Assembly (NCBI RefSeq): GCF_036865545.1
Contig: NZ_CP142208.1
Coordinates: 3,534,001-3,598,000 of the forward strand
Direction: 5' to 3'
Source of the DNA: Erwinia sp. E_sp_B01_1
GTDB lineage: Bacteria; Pseudomonadota; Gammaproteobacteria; Enterobacterales; Enterobacteriaceae
Length of the DNA: 64,000 nt
Part shown: positions 8,311 through 16,997 of the stretch, in pieces
Position numbering within the stretch: the first letter of the stretch is position 1
Layout: every line of letters begins with the position of its first letter
Notes under the pieces: generated by a model
Told to the model about the DNA's origin: nothing
What the model saw: the letters and a program-made list of their open reading frames with translations, nothing else
Databases searched by the model: none
Position numbers and translations under genes: made by a program

Positions 8311-9348
8311 ATGAAATCACTGCAATGGGCTAAACCGGACGGCGTGACCAGCGGACTGCTGACGCTGATCCTGCTGGCTGTCGCCCTCTTCTCCTGGCTG
8401 ATGCCGGGGCGCTTTCTCACCGGCGGCACTTTTATGAGCATGGCCTTTCAGCTTCCGGAGCTGGGCCTGCTGACGCTGGCGATGTTTATCGCCATTCTCA
8501 GCGGTGGCCTTAACCTGTGCATTATCGCCACCGCTAACCTCACCAGCCTGTTTATCGCCTGGCTGCTGCTGCATTTCCTGCCGGCGGGAGCGGGCATTGC
8601 TTTACAGCTTTTCTGGCTGGCACTGGGTCTGTTGGGTGCGGCAGCTATCGCAGTGGTGATCGGGGCCATCACCGGCCTGATGGTGACCAGGGTTGGTGCC
8701 CATCCGATTCTGGTGACGCTGGCGACAATGATGACGGTGAACGGGATTGGCATCTGGCTGACGCACGGTTCCGCCGTCAGCGGCATGCCGGAGGTACTGA
8801 GGGTTCTTGGTTCCGGAACGCTGCTTGGCGTGCCGTTGCCTATGTGGGTATTTTTAGCCGCCGCTGCCGGTATGGCACTCTTCCTGGGCAAAACCCGCGC
8901 AGGAAAATGCATCTATATGGGCGGCAGCAATATCAATGCCACCTGGTTCAGCGGCATCAATACCCACCGTATGCTGATGCTGGTCTATATCCTCTCCAGC
9001 CTGCTCTGCGTGCTGGCCGGCCTGGTGATGATGGCCCGCTTTAATTCTGCCCGCATCGGCTATGGCGACTCCTATCTGCTGTTAACCGTGCTGGCGATCA
9101 TTCTGGGCGGCACCGATCCCAACGGCGGCTTTGGTCGCGTCAGCGGCGTGGTGCTCTCGCTGATCGCGCTGCAAACCCTCTCCACCGGCTTCAATCTGAT
9201 GAACATCAGCCAGCATTTCAGCCTGGCGATGTGGGGTGCCGTGCTGATTATCGTGCTGGCTGTGAAATTCTTTAACGCCCGACATGCGGAATACTGCGCC
9301 GTTCGCCTTAGCGCCCTGCGCGCCAATTTAACTAAAAAGGAAATCTGA
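8311..9348 (+). CDS. Sugar ABC transporter permease 2
   Basis: A 345-residue permease, second partner of the importer. It has about nine hydrophobic segments, the AILSGGLNLCIIATANLTSL segment matching the GGxDLS-type motif of BPD_transp_2 permeases, and AIILGGTDPNGGFGRVSG as the cytoplasmic coupling motif. The open frame runs further upstream inside permease 1, but the GAGGAGA ribosome site at 8300-8306 points to the ATG at 8311 (8308 is an adjacent alternative too close to it). Its TGA overlaps the ATG of the epimerase by one base (TGATG). Two separate permease genes plus a tandem ATPase is the Lsr/Rha arrangement; E. coli D-allose uptake (AlsBAC) has one permease. Confidence 0.9.
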   Translation: MKSLQWAKPDGVTSGLLTLILLAVALFSWLMPGRFLTGGTFMSMAFQLPELGLLTLAMFIAILSGGLNLCIIATANLTSLFIAWLLLHFLPAGAGIALQLFWLALGLLGAAAIAVVIGAITGLMVTRVGAHPILVTLATMMTVNGIGIWLTHGSAVSGMPEVLRVLGSGTLLGVPLPMWVFLAAAAGMALFLGKTRAGKCIYMGGSNINATWFSGINTHRMLMLVYILSSLLCVLAGLVMMARFNSARIGYGDSYLLLTVLAIILGGTDPNGGFGRVSGVVLSLIALQTLSTGFNLMNISQHFSLAMWGAVLIIVLAVKFFNARHAEYCAVRLSALRANLTKKEI

Positions 9349-10031
9349 TGCGCCCTAAAATCTCCCCTTCGCTGATGTGCATGAACCTGATGGAAATCAA
9401 GCAGCAACTGGCGGTACTGAATACCCGCGCTGATTTTCTCCACGTGGACATTATGGATGGCCACTACGTGAAAAATATTACCCTTTCGCCATTCTTTATT
9501 GAGCAAATCCGCCCTTACACGCCGGTGGCTATTGATGTGCATTTAATGGTGGAAGAGCCCACGCATTTTATTGAGGCCGTAGCAAAAGCCGGGGCCGATT
9601 ATATTTGCCCACATGCCGAAACCATTAACCGGGATGCGTTTCGCGTTATAAATCAAATCCGCTCGCTGCATAAAAAAGTTGGCGTGGTGTTGAATCCGGC
9701 CACCCCGGTTTCCTTTATTCATCATTACATTCATCTGCTGGATAAGATCACGGTGATGACCGTGGATCCGGGCTACGCCGGGCAGCCTTTTATTCCGGAG
9801 ATGGTAAAGAAGATTGCCGAACTTCAGGCGCTTAAGCAGCAGCATGGCTATCACTATCTGATTGAGATCGATGGCTCCTGTAATCAGAACACCTATTCCA
9901 CCCTGCTGGATGCGGGTGCAGAAGTGCTGATTGTCGGCACCTCCGGCCTGTTTAACCTGGATGATGACCTGGCAAAAGCCTGGGACAGGATGACGCAGAA
10001 CATTGCGGACCGGGCGAGGGCATCCGCATGA
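9348..10031 (+). CDS. alsE: Ribulose-phosphate 3-epimerase family, AlsE-like
   Basis: A 227-residue TIM-barrel epimerase. It reads closely along E. coli AlsE (D-allulose-6-phosphate 3-epimerase, converting allulose-6-phosphate to fructose-6-phosphate): KISPSLMCMNL at the N-terminus, metal ligands His32, Asp34 in HVDIMDGH, His65 in DVHLMV, and Asp175 in IEIDGSCNQ, plus DKITVMTVDPGYAGQPFIPEM and VGTSGLFN. The Met-Cys-Met after SPSL and the SCNQ loop are AlsE-like rather than Rpe-like. It overlaps permease 2 by one base and the ROK kinase by four (ATGA). Substrate assignment is from similarity only; a related ketose-6-phosphate is possible. Confidence 0.85.
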   Translation: MRPKISPSLMCMNLMEIKQQLAVLNTRADFLHVDIMDGHYVKNITLSPFFIEQIRPYTPVAIDVHLMVEEPTHFIEAVAKAGADYICPHAETINRDAFRVINQIRSLHKKVGVVLNPATPVSFIHHYIHLLDKITVMTVDPGYAGQPFIPEMVKKIAELQALKQQHGYHYLIEIDGSCNQNTYSTLLDAGAEVLIVGTSGLFNLDDDLAKAWDRMTQNIADRARASA

Positions 10032-10915
10032 CATGGCTGGGTGTGGATACAGGCGGGACCAGCACCCGGCTGATGACATTGCGGCAGGGCCAGTGGCTGG
10101 ATTTTCACAAGGTGGCAACGGCAAGCTGGGCAGAGACGCCGGATGCGCTGGCCTCGCTGGCAGCGCTGATTGACCAGGTGCTGGAGAAACAGCCGGTCGA
10201 CGGCATTATGCTGGGGTTACCCGGCATTTTAAGCCGCGATCGCCAGCAGGTTTTATCCCTGCCGTTTATTCAGGCGCTGGATAACCAGCCGGTGGCGCAG
10301 ATCCTGACGGAGAAACTCGGCGTGCCGGTAGCAATGGACAAAGATGTTAACCATCTGATGCTGTGGGACCTCCGGCAACTGCCGGTGCTGCCGCGCAATG
10401 CCGTGGGCCTCTATCTGGGTACCGGGATGGGCAACAGCCTCTGGCTTAACGGTGAGTTTTATCATGGTGAGCATGGCGGCGCAGGCGAGCTTGGGCATAT
10501 TCCACTGGCTGATAATGCCCTGCCCTGCCCCTGTGGCAATCTTGGCTGCGCAGAGACGCTGGTTTCCGGCCACTGGCTCAGCGGTTGGGCGGCGAGCGAG
10601 CAGCCGGAGACGCCGATGTCCCATCTGTTTACCCGTCATCACGCCGATCCGGAGCTACAGGCCTTTGTCCATCGGCTGGCGAAAACCATCGCTACCGAAA
10701 TGAACATTCTCGATCCGGAGATATTGATCCTCGGCGGCGGCGTGCTGGCGATGGCGGATTTCCCCCTGGCTGAACTGCGCCAGCTTATTCAGCAGCATCT
10801 CAGGTCTCCGGTGACCCGCAGCGGGCTGAAGATTGTTTTCAGCGAGGCCACCGACCGCACTGGCTGTCGCGGGGCCTGTCTGGCTGCCGAACGCCATTTT
10901 GGAGAAACAGCATGA
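10028..10915 (+). CDS. alsK: ROK-family sugar kinase, AlsK-like
   Basis: A 295-residue ROK kinase. ATP-binding DTGGTST at 7-13, catalytic Asp106 in DKDVNH, glycine loop YLGTGMGNSLW at about 129-139, and the ROK zinc site: His157 in GELGHIP with Cys167, Cys169 and Cys174 in CPCGNLGC. The stretch from LGTGMG to GCAET resembles E. coli D-allose kinase AlsK, and the gene directly follows an AlsE-like epimerase, as alsE-alsK do in E. coli. It would phosphorylate the imported sugar at the terminal hydroxyl using ATP. It overlaps both neighbours by four bases, so expression is tightly coupled. Confidence 0.82.
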   Translation: MTWLGVDTGGTSTRLMTLRQGQWLDFHKVATASWAETPDALASLAALIDQVLEKQPVDGIMLGLPGILSRDRQQVLSLPFIQALDNQPVAQILTEKLGVPVAMDKDVNHLMLWDLRQLPVLPRNAVGLYLGTGMGNSLWLNGEFYHGEHGGAGELGHIPLADNALPCPCGNLGCAETLVSGHWLSGWAASEQPETPMSHLFTRHHADPELQAFVHRLAKTIATEMNILDPEILILGGGVLAMADFPLAELRQLIQQHLRSPVTRSGLKIVFSEATDRTGCRGACLAAERHFGETA

Positions 10916-11877
10916 AAGGAAAGGTGTGCGTATTTGGCTCTTTTAACCTGGACATCGTTTCAAAAATGACCCGCTTCCCGCTGCCGGGAGAGTCGCTGAT
11001 TGCGCAAAGCAGCATGATGGGGCCGGGCGGCAAGGGAGCGAACCAGGCCACCGCCGCGTTGCGGGCCGGGGCCAGAGTCCATTACATCGGCAAGATTGGC
11101 AGCGATGATTTTGGCAGCTTTGCCCGTCGTCATCTGGAAAAAACCGGCTTTGATGCCATCACCCTTTTCACCTGTAAAGAGAAACCCACCGGCAATGCGT
11201 TGATTTACGTGGCGGGCGATGAGGCCGAGAACATGATCTCTGTTTATCCCGGCGCCAACCTCACGGTGACCGCTCAGGAAGTGGCCCGTTGCCAGCCCAC
11301 CGTTGCGGCTGCGGATATCATGCTGATGCAGCTGGAGAATAATCTCAGCGCCATCCAGCGCATGATGGAGAGCGCACGGGCTTCAGGCACTTTTCTGATC
11401 CTTAACCCGGCCCCCTGGCAGAAAGTCAGCGATGCGCTGTTGAGTAAAGTCGACCTGCTGACGCCCAACAGCACCGAAGCTTCACTGCTCAGCGGCGTGC
11501 AGGTCAGGGATATGGCCAGCGCGAGGCAGGCAGCGGAGATTCTGCACCGTAAAGGCGTGCGGCAACTGATTATCACGCTGGGCACCCAGGGTGCGCTGCT
11601 CTCTGATGGGGAACAGTTTTCATTGATCCCGGTTTACCCGGCGCAGCCCAAAGACAGCACTGGCGCGGGAGATGCGTTTAACGGGGCGCTGGCGGCAAGG
11701 CTGGGGGCAGGAGAAACGCTGGAGCAGGCCGCGTTGTTCGCAGCGGCCTATGCTTCCCTCTGCGTTGAACGTGCCGGAGCCGCCCATTCAATGCCGCTTT
11801 ATGCGGAGGCCATTGAACGTATGCAGGCTTTTCCGGAAGTGGCTATCAGGACGCTACAGCCTGAGCGGTTGACATGA
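10912..11877 (+). CDS. PfkB/ribokinase-family carbohydrate kinase
   Basis: A 321-residue kinase of the ribokinase branch. N-terminal FGSFNLDIV and the glycine-rich GPGGKGANQA at 37-46 form the first PfkB signature; DSTGAGDAFNGAL at 248-260 is the second, with catalytic Asp254. NPAP and TPNSTEA are the nucleotide-site motifs usual in ribokinase. It is the last gene of the operon, overlapping the ROK kinase by four bases. A second kinase beside an AlsK-like one is unusual: it may act on a ketose or pentose that is the true substrate or a side product. Its stop codon directly abuts the stop codon of nudK with no base between. Confidence 0.88.
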   Translation: MKGKVCVFGSFNLDIVSKMTRFPLPGESLIAQSSMMGPGGKGANQATAALRAGARVHYIGKIGSDDFGSFARRHLEKTGFDAITLFTCKEKPTGNALIYVAGDEAENMISVYPGANLTVTAQEVARCQPTVAAADIMLMQLENNLSAIQRMMESARASGTFLILNPAPWQKVSDALLSKVDLLTPNSTEASLLSGVQVRDMASARQAAEILHRKGVRQLIITLGTQGALLSDGEQFSLIPVYPAQPKDSTGAGDAFNGALAARLGAGETLEQAALFAAAYASLCVERAGAAHSMPLYAEAIERMQAFPEVAIRTLQPERLT

Positions 11878-12456
11878 TCAGAGCTTCAGCCAGCCTTCCA
11901 GCAGGGCGTGCTGAAGCAGCATCACCGTTTTGCCATCTTTGATGCGGCCCTCTTTGATCATCGCCCACGCCTGAGGGAAGGGAATTTCCAGCACGGCGAT
12001 ATCTTCGTCCTCGACGCCGCCGCCCGCATTGGCGCGCAGCGAGTCGTTATATTCTGCGGCAAAGAAGTGGATCAACTCTGTCACGCCGCCCGGAGACATA
12101 TACATCTCATAGAGTTTTTCGACTTTGCCCACCGCATAGCCCGTCTCTTCGATGGCTTCCTTACGGATGCAATCTTCCGGGGAGTCGTTATCCAGCAGCC
12201 CGGCGCAGGCTTCTATCAGTTGCCCGCTCTCGTTACCGTTCACCCAGGTGGCGATGCGAAACTGACGGGTCAGGATTACGCTGTTTTTTTCACGGTTGTA
12301 TAACAGGATTGTCGCGCCATTGCCGCGATCGTAGACTTCGCGCTTGTGGCGGATCGTTGAGCCATCACTGGCGGTAAGATCGTAAGTAAAATTACGCAGG
12401 ACGAACCAGTTTTCTGACAGGATTTTATTCTTGATAACGTCGATTTTGGCTGACAT
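11878..12456 (-). CDS. nudK: GDP-mannose pyrophosphatase NudK
   Basis: A 192-residue Nudix hydrolase, matching E. coli NudK (191 residues) along its whole length; it hydrolyses GDP-mannose and related sugar nucleotides with Mg. The Nudix box starts at Gly86 ([20 protein letters not shown]); Glu100, Glu103 and Glu104 of the metal-binding core are present, while the first conserved glutamate of the consensus (position 92) is serine. [10 protein letters not shown] and GGGVEDEDI are family landmarks. GGAG lies five bases before the ATG. In E. coli nudK sits next to ypfG; here the sugar operon lies between. Confidence 0.94.
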   Translation of the reverse strand: MSAKIDVIKNKILSENWFVLRNFTYDLTASDGSTIRHKREVYDRGNGATILLYNREKNSVILTRQFRIATWVNGNESGQLIEACAGLLDNDSPEDCIRKEAIEETGYAVGKVEKLYEMYMSPGGVTELIHFFAAEYNDSLRANAGGGVEDEDIAVLEIPFPQAWAMIKEGRIKDGKTVMLLQHALLEGWLKL

Positions 12457-12610
12457 ACAGGCTCCGTTGCGATTCTCGGGAGCCTGTCATCATAAAGCCA
12501 CCCCGGTCAGAAAACTATCTTAATTCTGAGCCTGTTGCGCGCAGCTCCGGCAGGTCATCGCCTGCATCATGGCTTCAGACTGCAATCGGCAGGTGCCTGT
12601 TCATACCATA

Positions 12611-12640
12611 AAAAAGGCGGCCTTAAACAGGCCGCCTTTC
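12611..12640 (-). terminator. Terminator of ansP
   Basis: A 10-bp perfect stem (AAAGGCGGCC with GGCCGCCTTT, loop of 7) at 12614-12640, read on the - strand with a T run at 12611-12616. It lies 16 bases past the ansP stop. Confidence 0.88.
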
Positions 12641-12656
12641 AGAAAATCAGCGGGGA

Positions 12657-14126
12657 TTAGCCTGCGTTGTTTTCTGTCTCCGGAGCATGTTCAGTCTGGG
12701 CGACGGCATGCACGCGTTTGCGTACGCCAAACCAGCCCAGCACCAGAATTACCGCAATCAGTGGAACAGCGGCAATGGTGTAAGTCCCGTTAGGATAATC
12801 AAACGCCATCAGTACCAGCACGCTGGCGAGGAACAGCAGCGTCAGCCATGAGGTGAAAGGTGCCCACGGCAGCTTGAAGTTCACTTCTTCCGCTTTACCT
12901 TCCCTGATCGCTTTACGCAGACGCATCTGGCAGACCACGATAAAGCCCCATGAAGAGATGATGCCCAGTGAAGCGATGTTCAGCACAATCTCAAACACCC
13001 GTGAAGGCACAATGTAGTTGAGGTAAACCCCGATGATATAGACGCCGATAGTGACCAGGATCCCCATATAAGGCACCTGCTGACCACTCATTTTTGACAT
13101 GAATTTCGGCGCGGACCCACCCATCGACATTGACCGCAGAATACGACCCGTGGAGTAAAGACCGGAGTTAAGGCTGGAAAGCGCCGCGCTCAGTACCACG
13201 ATGTTCATAATGCTGCCGACGTAAGGGACGCCCAGCTTTGAGAAGAAGGTCACAAACGGACTCTGCCCTGCCTGATACGCGTTCCACGGCAGTAACAGAA
13301 CCAGCAGCACCACCGAACCCACGTAGAACAGGCCGATACGCCAGATCACGCTGTTGATCGCTTTAGGCAGCATCGTTTTAGGGTCTTTACACTCGCCTGC
13401 CGCCGTGCCTACCAGTTCGATAGAGGCGAAGGCGAATACCACCCCCTGCACCAGCACCAGGGCCGGTAACAAACCGTGCGGGAAGAAGCCGCCGTTATCA
13501 CTGATCAGATGGAAGCCGGTAGCATTGCCATCCAGCGGTTTTCCGGTGCCCAAAAACACCACGCCGACAATCAGGAAGATGGCGATCGCCAGCACTTTAA
13601 TCAGCGCAAACCAGAACTCCATCTCCGCAAACCACTTCACGCCGATCATGTTCATGGTGCCGACAATTGCCAGCGCCCCCAGCGCGAACACCCACTGCGG
13701 AACATCGCCAAACGCGCCCCAGTAATGCATATAGAGCGCGACTGCGGTGATATCCACGATACCGGTCATCGCCCAGTTAACGAAGTACATCCAGCCCGCC
13801 ACGTAGGAGGCTTTCTCACCCAGAAATTCACGGGCATAGGAGACAAAGCTGCCGCTGGAGGGACGGTGAAGAACCAACTCACCCAGCGCTCGCAGGATAA
13901 AGAAGGAGAAGATGCCACACACTAAATAGACTATTGCCAGCGCAGGCCCGGCAATCTGCAGACGCGCCCCCGCACCAAGAAACAGCCCCGTTCCAATCGC
14001 TCCCCCAATCGCAATCATCTGAACGTGACGATTGTCCATGGCTTTGTGATAGCCGGAATCATGAGAATTTAACCAACGTCTTCTTGCGGCGCGCTTGTCT
14101 GCAACCGCTGTTTTATCAGCTTTCAT
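12657..14126 (-). CDS. ansP: L-asparagine permease
   Basis: A 489-residue amino acid transporter of the APC superfamily with 12 hydrophobic segments. It tracks E. coli AnsP almost throughout: RRWLNSHDSGYHKAM at the N-terminus, the APC signature AIGGAIGTGLFLGAG, then HRPSSGSFVSYAREFLGEKA, GMNMIGVKWFAEMEFWFA-type segments and FDYPNGTYTIA near the end. It would import asparagine with protons across the inner membrane. The ATG has AGGATAA in front. The gene is monocistronic, bounded by its own terminator. In E. coli ansP is not at this locus and aegA occupies the corresponding place, so this is a local difference in gene order. Confidence 0.92.
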   Translation of the reverse strand: MKADKTAVADKRAARRRWLNSHDSGYHKAMDNRHVQMIAIGGAIGTGLFLGAGARLQIAGPALAIVYLVCGIFSFFILRALGELVLHRPSSGSFVSYAREFLGEKASYVAGWMYFVNWAMTGIVDITAVALYMHYWGAFGDVPQWVFALGALAIVGTMNMIGVKWFAEMEFWFALIKVLAIAIFLIVGVVFLGTGKPLDGNATGFHLISDNGGFFPHGLLPALVLVQGVVFAFASIELVGTAAGECKDPKTMLPKAINSVIWRIGLFYVGSVVLLVLLLPWNAYQAGQSPFVTFFSKLGVPYVGSIMNIVVLSAALSSLNSGLYSTGRILRSMSMGGSAPKFMSKMSGQQVPYMGILVTIGVYIIGVYLNYIVPSRVFEIVLNIASLGIISSWGFIVVCQMRLRKAIREGKAEEVNFKLPWAPFTSWLTLLFLASVLVLMAFDYPNGTYTIAAVPLIAVILVLGWFGVRKRVHAVAQTEHAPETENNAG

Positions 14127-14366
14127 TTTTTATCCTGTTATCCTGTCCACAGTATTACGGATACCCGTCCCAGGTATCCTGATGTCTGTCGCCAACCAAA
14201 CGATTGCGTACACAGCATAAAAGTCTGGGCAAAACCCGGGTTCCTGTAGTTATATTCTTGACGGAAGCGGGAAATTTGCGGCGATGCATCCTAACCGTTC
14301 TGCAAAGCTGACGCAAAAGATCCGATCGGGAAATCGTGAGCTTTTGTAATTTTTGAAGGGTAACGC

Positions 14367-14397
14367 AAAAAAAACCGACCGCAATCGGCGGTCGGTT
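14367..14397 (-). terminator. Terminator of the DUF1471 gene
   Basis: AACCGACCG (14373-14381) pairs with CGGTCGGTT (14389-14397), loop of 7; on the - strand a run of eight T follows. It lies 37 bases past the stop of the small periplasmic protein gene. Confidence 0.88.
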
Positions 14398-14434
14398 CAG
14401 TGAGGTCACTAAGGCTACACGGGAAGGGTAAAAC

Positions 14435-14710
14435 TTAACGGTAAATCTCTGCGTTTCCGCTCCACTTGCTGGAATCACCAGGGTTTTGAGCACCAATAAT
14501 CCGGTAATGGGAGGCGCCCATCTCACTGGCTTTCTGTGAGAGCTGGCGGCTGGCATCGTCCAGCGTCCCGTTAACTCCGGACACCGAAACGTTGCCCATT
14601 GGCTGTAAATTCTGGCTCTGAGCTTCATCTACCTGAGTGGCAGCCAGCGCTGAAAATGAGGTGGCGGCAAAGAGCGTGACAGCGATCAGAGTCGGTAATT
14701 TCATGTTCAT
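14435..14710 (-). CDS. Small exported DUF1471 (YhcN/BhsA-like) protein
   Basis: A 91-residue periplasmic protein. Signal peptide MNMKLPTLIAVTLFAATSFS, cut likely after ALA; mature part of about 65 residues ends in the DUF1471 pattern: GNVSVSGVNGTLDDA, then KASEMGASHYRIIGA and NAEIYR. Members such as BhsA, YhcN and YahO are small stress-induced proteins of enterobacteria, many tied to biofilm or acid and oxidative stress; the exact role here is not known. The longer open frame starts at 14737, but the GAGGA ribosome site eight bases upstream of 14710 selects the shorter form. Single-gene unit with its own terminator. Confidence 0.85.
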   Translation of the reverse strand: MNMKLPTLIAVTLFAATSFSALAATQVDEAQSQNLQPMGNVSVSGVNGTLDDASRQLSQKASEMGASHYRIIGAQNPGDSSKWSGNAEIYR

Positions 14711-15086
14711 ATTTTTTTCCTCGTCGAAAGTCATCATTCGTCAGAAGTGATAGTTGCAACGGGATAAATTATGAACAAGCTAATGAAAATCAGGGTGTGC
14801 GCACAGTAAAATGGCTTAAGGATTTTGGAAGGAGTACGAATTTATCCAAAGAAGCGTCAATAAGAGTGACACTTTACAGCCGGTGTAAAATAATATTTCT
14901 TAAAACCGCTGGCTGATACATTTTGAACATTTTTTTTCGTGCTGAATTCACTGTATCCGGGATGCTGCCACGCGGCAAGCGATATACCGCACGTTTTGAA
15001 CATTCGGATTTTATCCCCGTGCAGGTCAGTTTTTCAGCCCGATTTTGACGTTATACTGCGGTCCTCTTTTGATAAGGAAGCGATGG
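14711..15086. other. Intergenic region upstream of narQ and the DUF1471 gene
   Basis: A divergent promoter region of 376 bases, AT-rich in its left two thirds. A TATACT -10-like hexamer is at 15052-15057, shortly before narQ. I see no convincing FNR or NarL heptamer pairs and no coding frame with a ribosome site. Confidence 0.4.
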
Positions 15087-16754
15087 ATGTTTACACGTTC
15101 TGTCACCAGCAGCCTGGCCCGTTCCCTGTTTGCTATCGTGTTACTGTCAGTGCTCTCTTCCGGTCTGGCCCTGCTGACGCTCTCCACCAGCTTACGTGAT
15201 GCCGAAGCCATTAATATTGCCGGTTCGCTGCGGATGCAGAGCTACCGGCTGGCCAGGGATGCCACCAGCCTCTCCTCCGGTTTCACCAAAGATATTCAAG
15301 CTTATCAGCAATCCGTTTATGCGCCTGCGCTGGAGGCTCTGGACCGGGCCTGGGTCCCTGAAGCTGTCAGAGCCCGATATCACGAACTCCTGCTATCCTG
15401 GCGCACTCTGCAGCCCGAGCTGCTGGCTGGCAATACCCGTCACTATCAGCAAAACCTCTCCCTCTATGTGGCGCAGATTGACCGTTTTGTCCTGGCACTC
15501 CAGCACTGGGCCGAGCTGAAAATGAAACTGGCAGCCGGGGCCAGCCTGCTGGGATTTCTCGCCATCGCTCTGGTGGTCTTCTGGACCTTACGACAGGTTA
15601 AGCGCCAGGTGGTCTCACCGCTGAATCAGCTGGTCAGGGCCAGTAACGAGATCGAACACGCTCATTTTCACTATGCTCCGCTGAATACAGACCTGCCCAA
15701 CGAACTGGGCGTGCTGGCCCGGGCGTTTACCCGCATGTCGACTGAACTGGAGAAACAGTACCTCAGCCTGGAACTGAGGGTAAAAGAGAAAACCAGTGAC
15801 CTGCGTCAGGCTAATCGGCGCCTCGCCGTGCTTTATGACTGCTCAGCCGTGCTGAACCGTCATACCGATCTCTCTGAGGCACTGCCGGAAGTTCTGCAAA
15901 AAATCTCTGAACATGAAAATTTTTGCGCCATTGAGCTTTCAGCCCCGTCTCACGGAAAAATCAGCAAGGGGGAGCCGCAGGCCGATCTGCCCTGGTTAAC
16001 GCTTTCACTGGATGCGGTGGCTGACCTGCACCCTGCCGAATTGCGCTGGCAGGCGCAGGAGAGTGAGCCGCAGCTGATGCTGGGCGTGGCAACTATGCTG
16101 GACCGGGCGCTGCAACTGGATCGTGCTCAGCAAAAAGTTCGCCATCTGCTGGTGATGGAAGAGCGTGCCACCATTGCCCGTGAGCTCCATGATTCGCTTG
16201 CCCAGTCGCTGGCCTATCTGCGTATTCAGCTTGCCCGGTTAAGACGCACGGTAGACAGCAACGCTACGTCAGCCCAGGCGATCGTCAGCGAGATTGATTT
16301 AGCCCTGACCGACGCCAATCTTCAGCTCCGCGAACTGCTGACCACCTTCCGGCTGACCATAGAGCCAGCCGATTTGGCCACGGCGCTTCGCCAGGTGGTT
16401 GCCACTTTGTGCAATCAAACCACGGCGGAGATCCGGCTCAAAAGCGAGCCCTTTGAACGCCACCTTGAAGTCCAGAAGCAGGTTCATGTCCTGCAGATAG
16501 TGCGTGAAGCCTTACTGAATGCGATTCGTCATGCGCAGGCATCCCATATTGAAATCCGCTGCAGCAGTCCCGGGCCAGGCGAAAATCTGATTGAAATTCA
16601 GGATGACGGCGTTGGCCTGGACGGGGAAACCTCGCCGCCGGGGCACTATGGTTTGTCCATCATGCAGGAACGGGCTAACAGTCTGCAGGGGCGGCTGACT
16701 ATTCTCTCTTCGGCTGACAGCGGCACTACAGTCTCGCTGCAATTCCCCACATAA
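15087..16754 (+). CDS. narQ: Nitrate/nitrite sensor histidine kinase NarQ
   Basis: A 555-residue inner-membrane sensor. Two membrane segments (about 14-36 and 153-170) flank a periplasmic domain starting with the P-box LRDAEAINIAGSLRMQSYRLA, the nitrate-binding helix shared by NarX and NarQ. A HAMP segment follows (SPLNQLV to NELGVLARAF), then the signalling linker, the HPK7-type dimerisation helix MEERATIARELHDSLAQ with phospho-acceptor His368, and the ATPase domain (DDGVGL, GHYGLSIM). It phosphorylates NarL/NarP-type regulators, none of which is nearby. AAGGA at 15074-15078 selects ATG 15087. The next gene is acrD, as in E. coli. Confidence 0.94.
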   Translation: MFTRSVTSSLARSLFAIVLLSVLSSGLALLTLSTSLRDAEAINIAGSLRMQSYRLARDATSLSSGFTKDIQAYQQSVYAPALEALDRAWVPEAVRARYHELLLSWRTLQPELLAGNTRHYQQNLSLYVAQIDRFVLALQHWAELKMKLAAGASLLGFLAIALVVFWTLRQVKRQVVSPLNQLVRASNEIEHAHFHYAPLNTDLPNELGVLARAFTRMSTELEKQYLSLELRVKEKTSDLRQANRRLAVLYDCSAVLNRHTDLSEALPEVLQKISEHENFCAIELSAPSHGKISKGEPQADLPWLTLSLDAVADLHPAELRWQAQESEPQLMLGVATMLDRALQLDRAQQKVRHLLVMEERATIARELHDSLAQSLAYLRIQLARLRRTVDSNATSAQAIVSEIDLALTDANLQLRELLTTFRLTIEPADLATALRQVVATLCNQTTAEIRLKSEPFERHLEVQKQVHVLQIVREALLNAIRHAQASHIEIRCSSPGPGENLIEIQDDGVGLDGETSPPGHYGLSIMQERANSLQGRLTILSSADSGTTVSLQFPT

Positions 16755-16842
16755 GCCCACCGCCAGTCAAAAGCCTGAATACACCCGGCCTGCAGGCTCA
16801 CTTTAGCGGACGATTTCGCACGATAATTTACACTTTCTCCTC

Positions 16843-16860
16843 ATTTTCTCCACGATTCTT
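16843..16860. promoter_or_regulatory. Possible BaeR box upstream of acrD
   Basis: TTTTCTCCA followed by two bases and ATT resembles the BaeR consensus known for enterobacterial acrD and mdtA (TTTTTCTCCATDATTGGC); the right end differs, 13 of 18 positions agree. It lies about 138 bases before the acrD start. The match was made by eye. Confidence 0.35.
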
Positions 16861-16997
16861 CACAAGCCGGAGGGTAAAGTGAAGACAGGCCAAAGCTTAT
16901 TGAATCAATTATAAAATTTGCGACGGGCTGGACAATCCCGCGCCCCAGGGAAAAGGCAGGCGCACCTCACCTGTTTACTTGCCTGGAGCGCTTTTCA

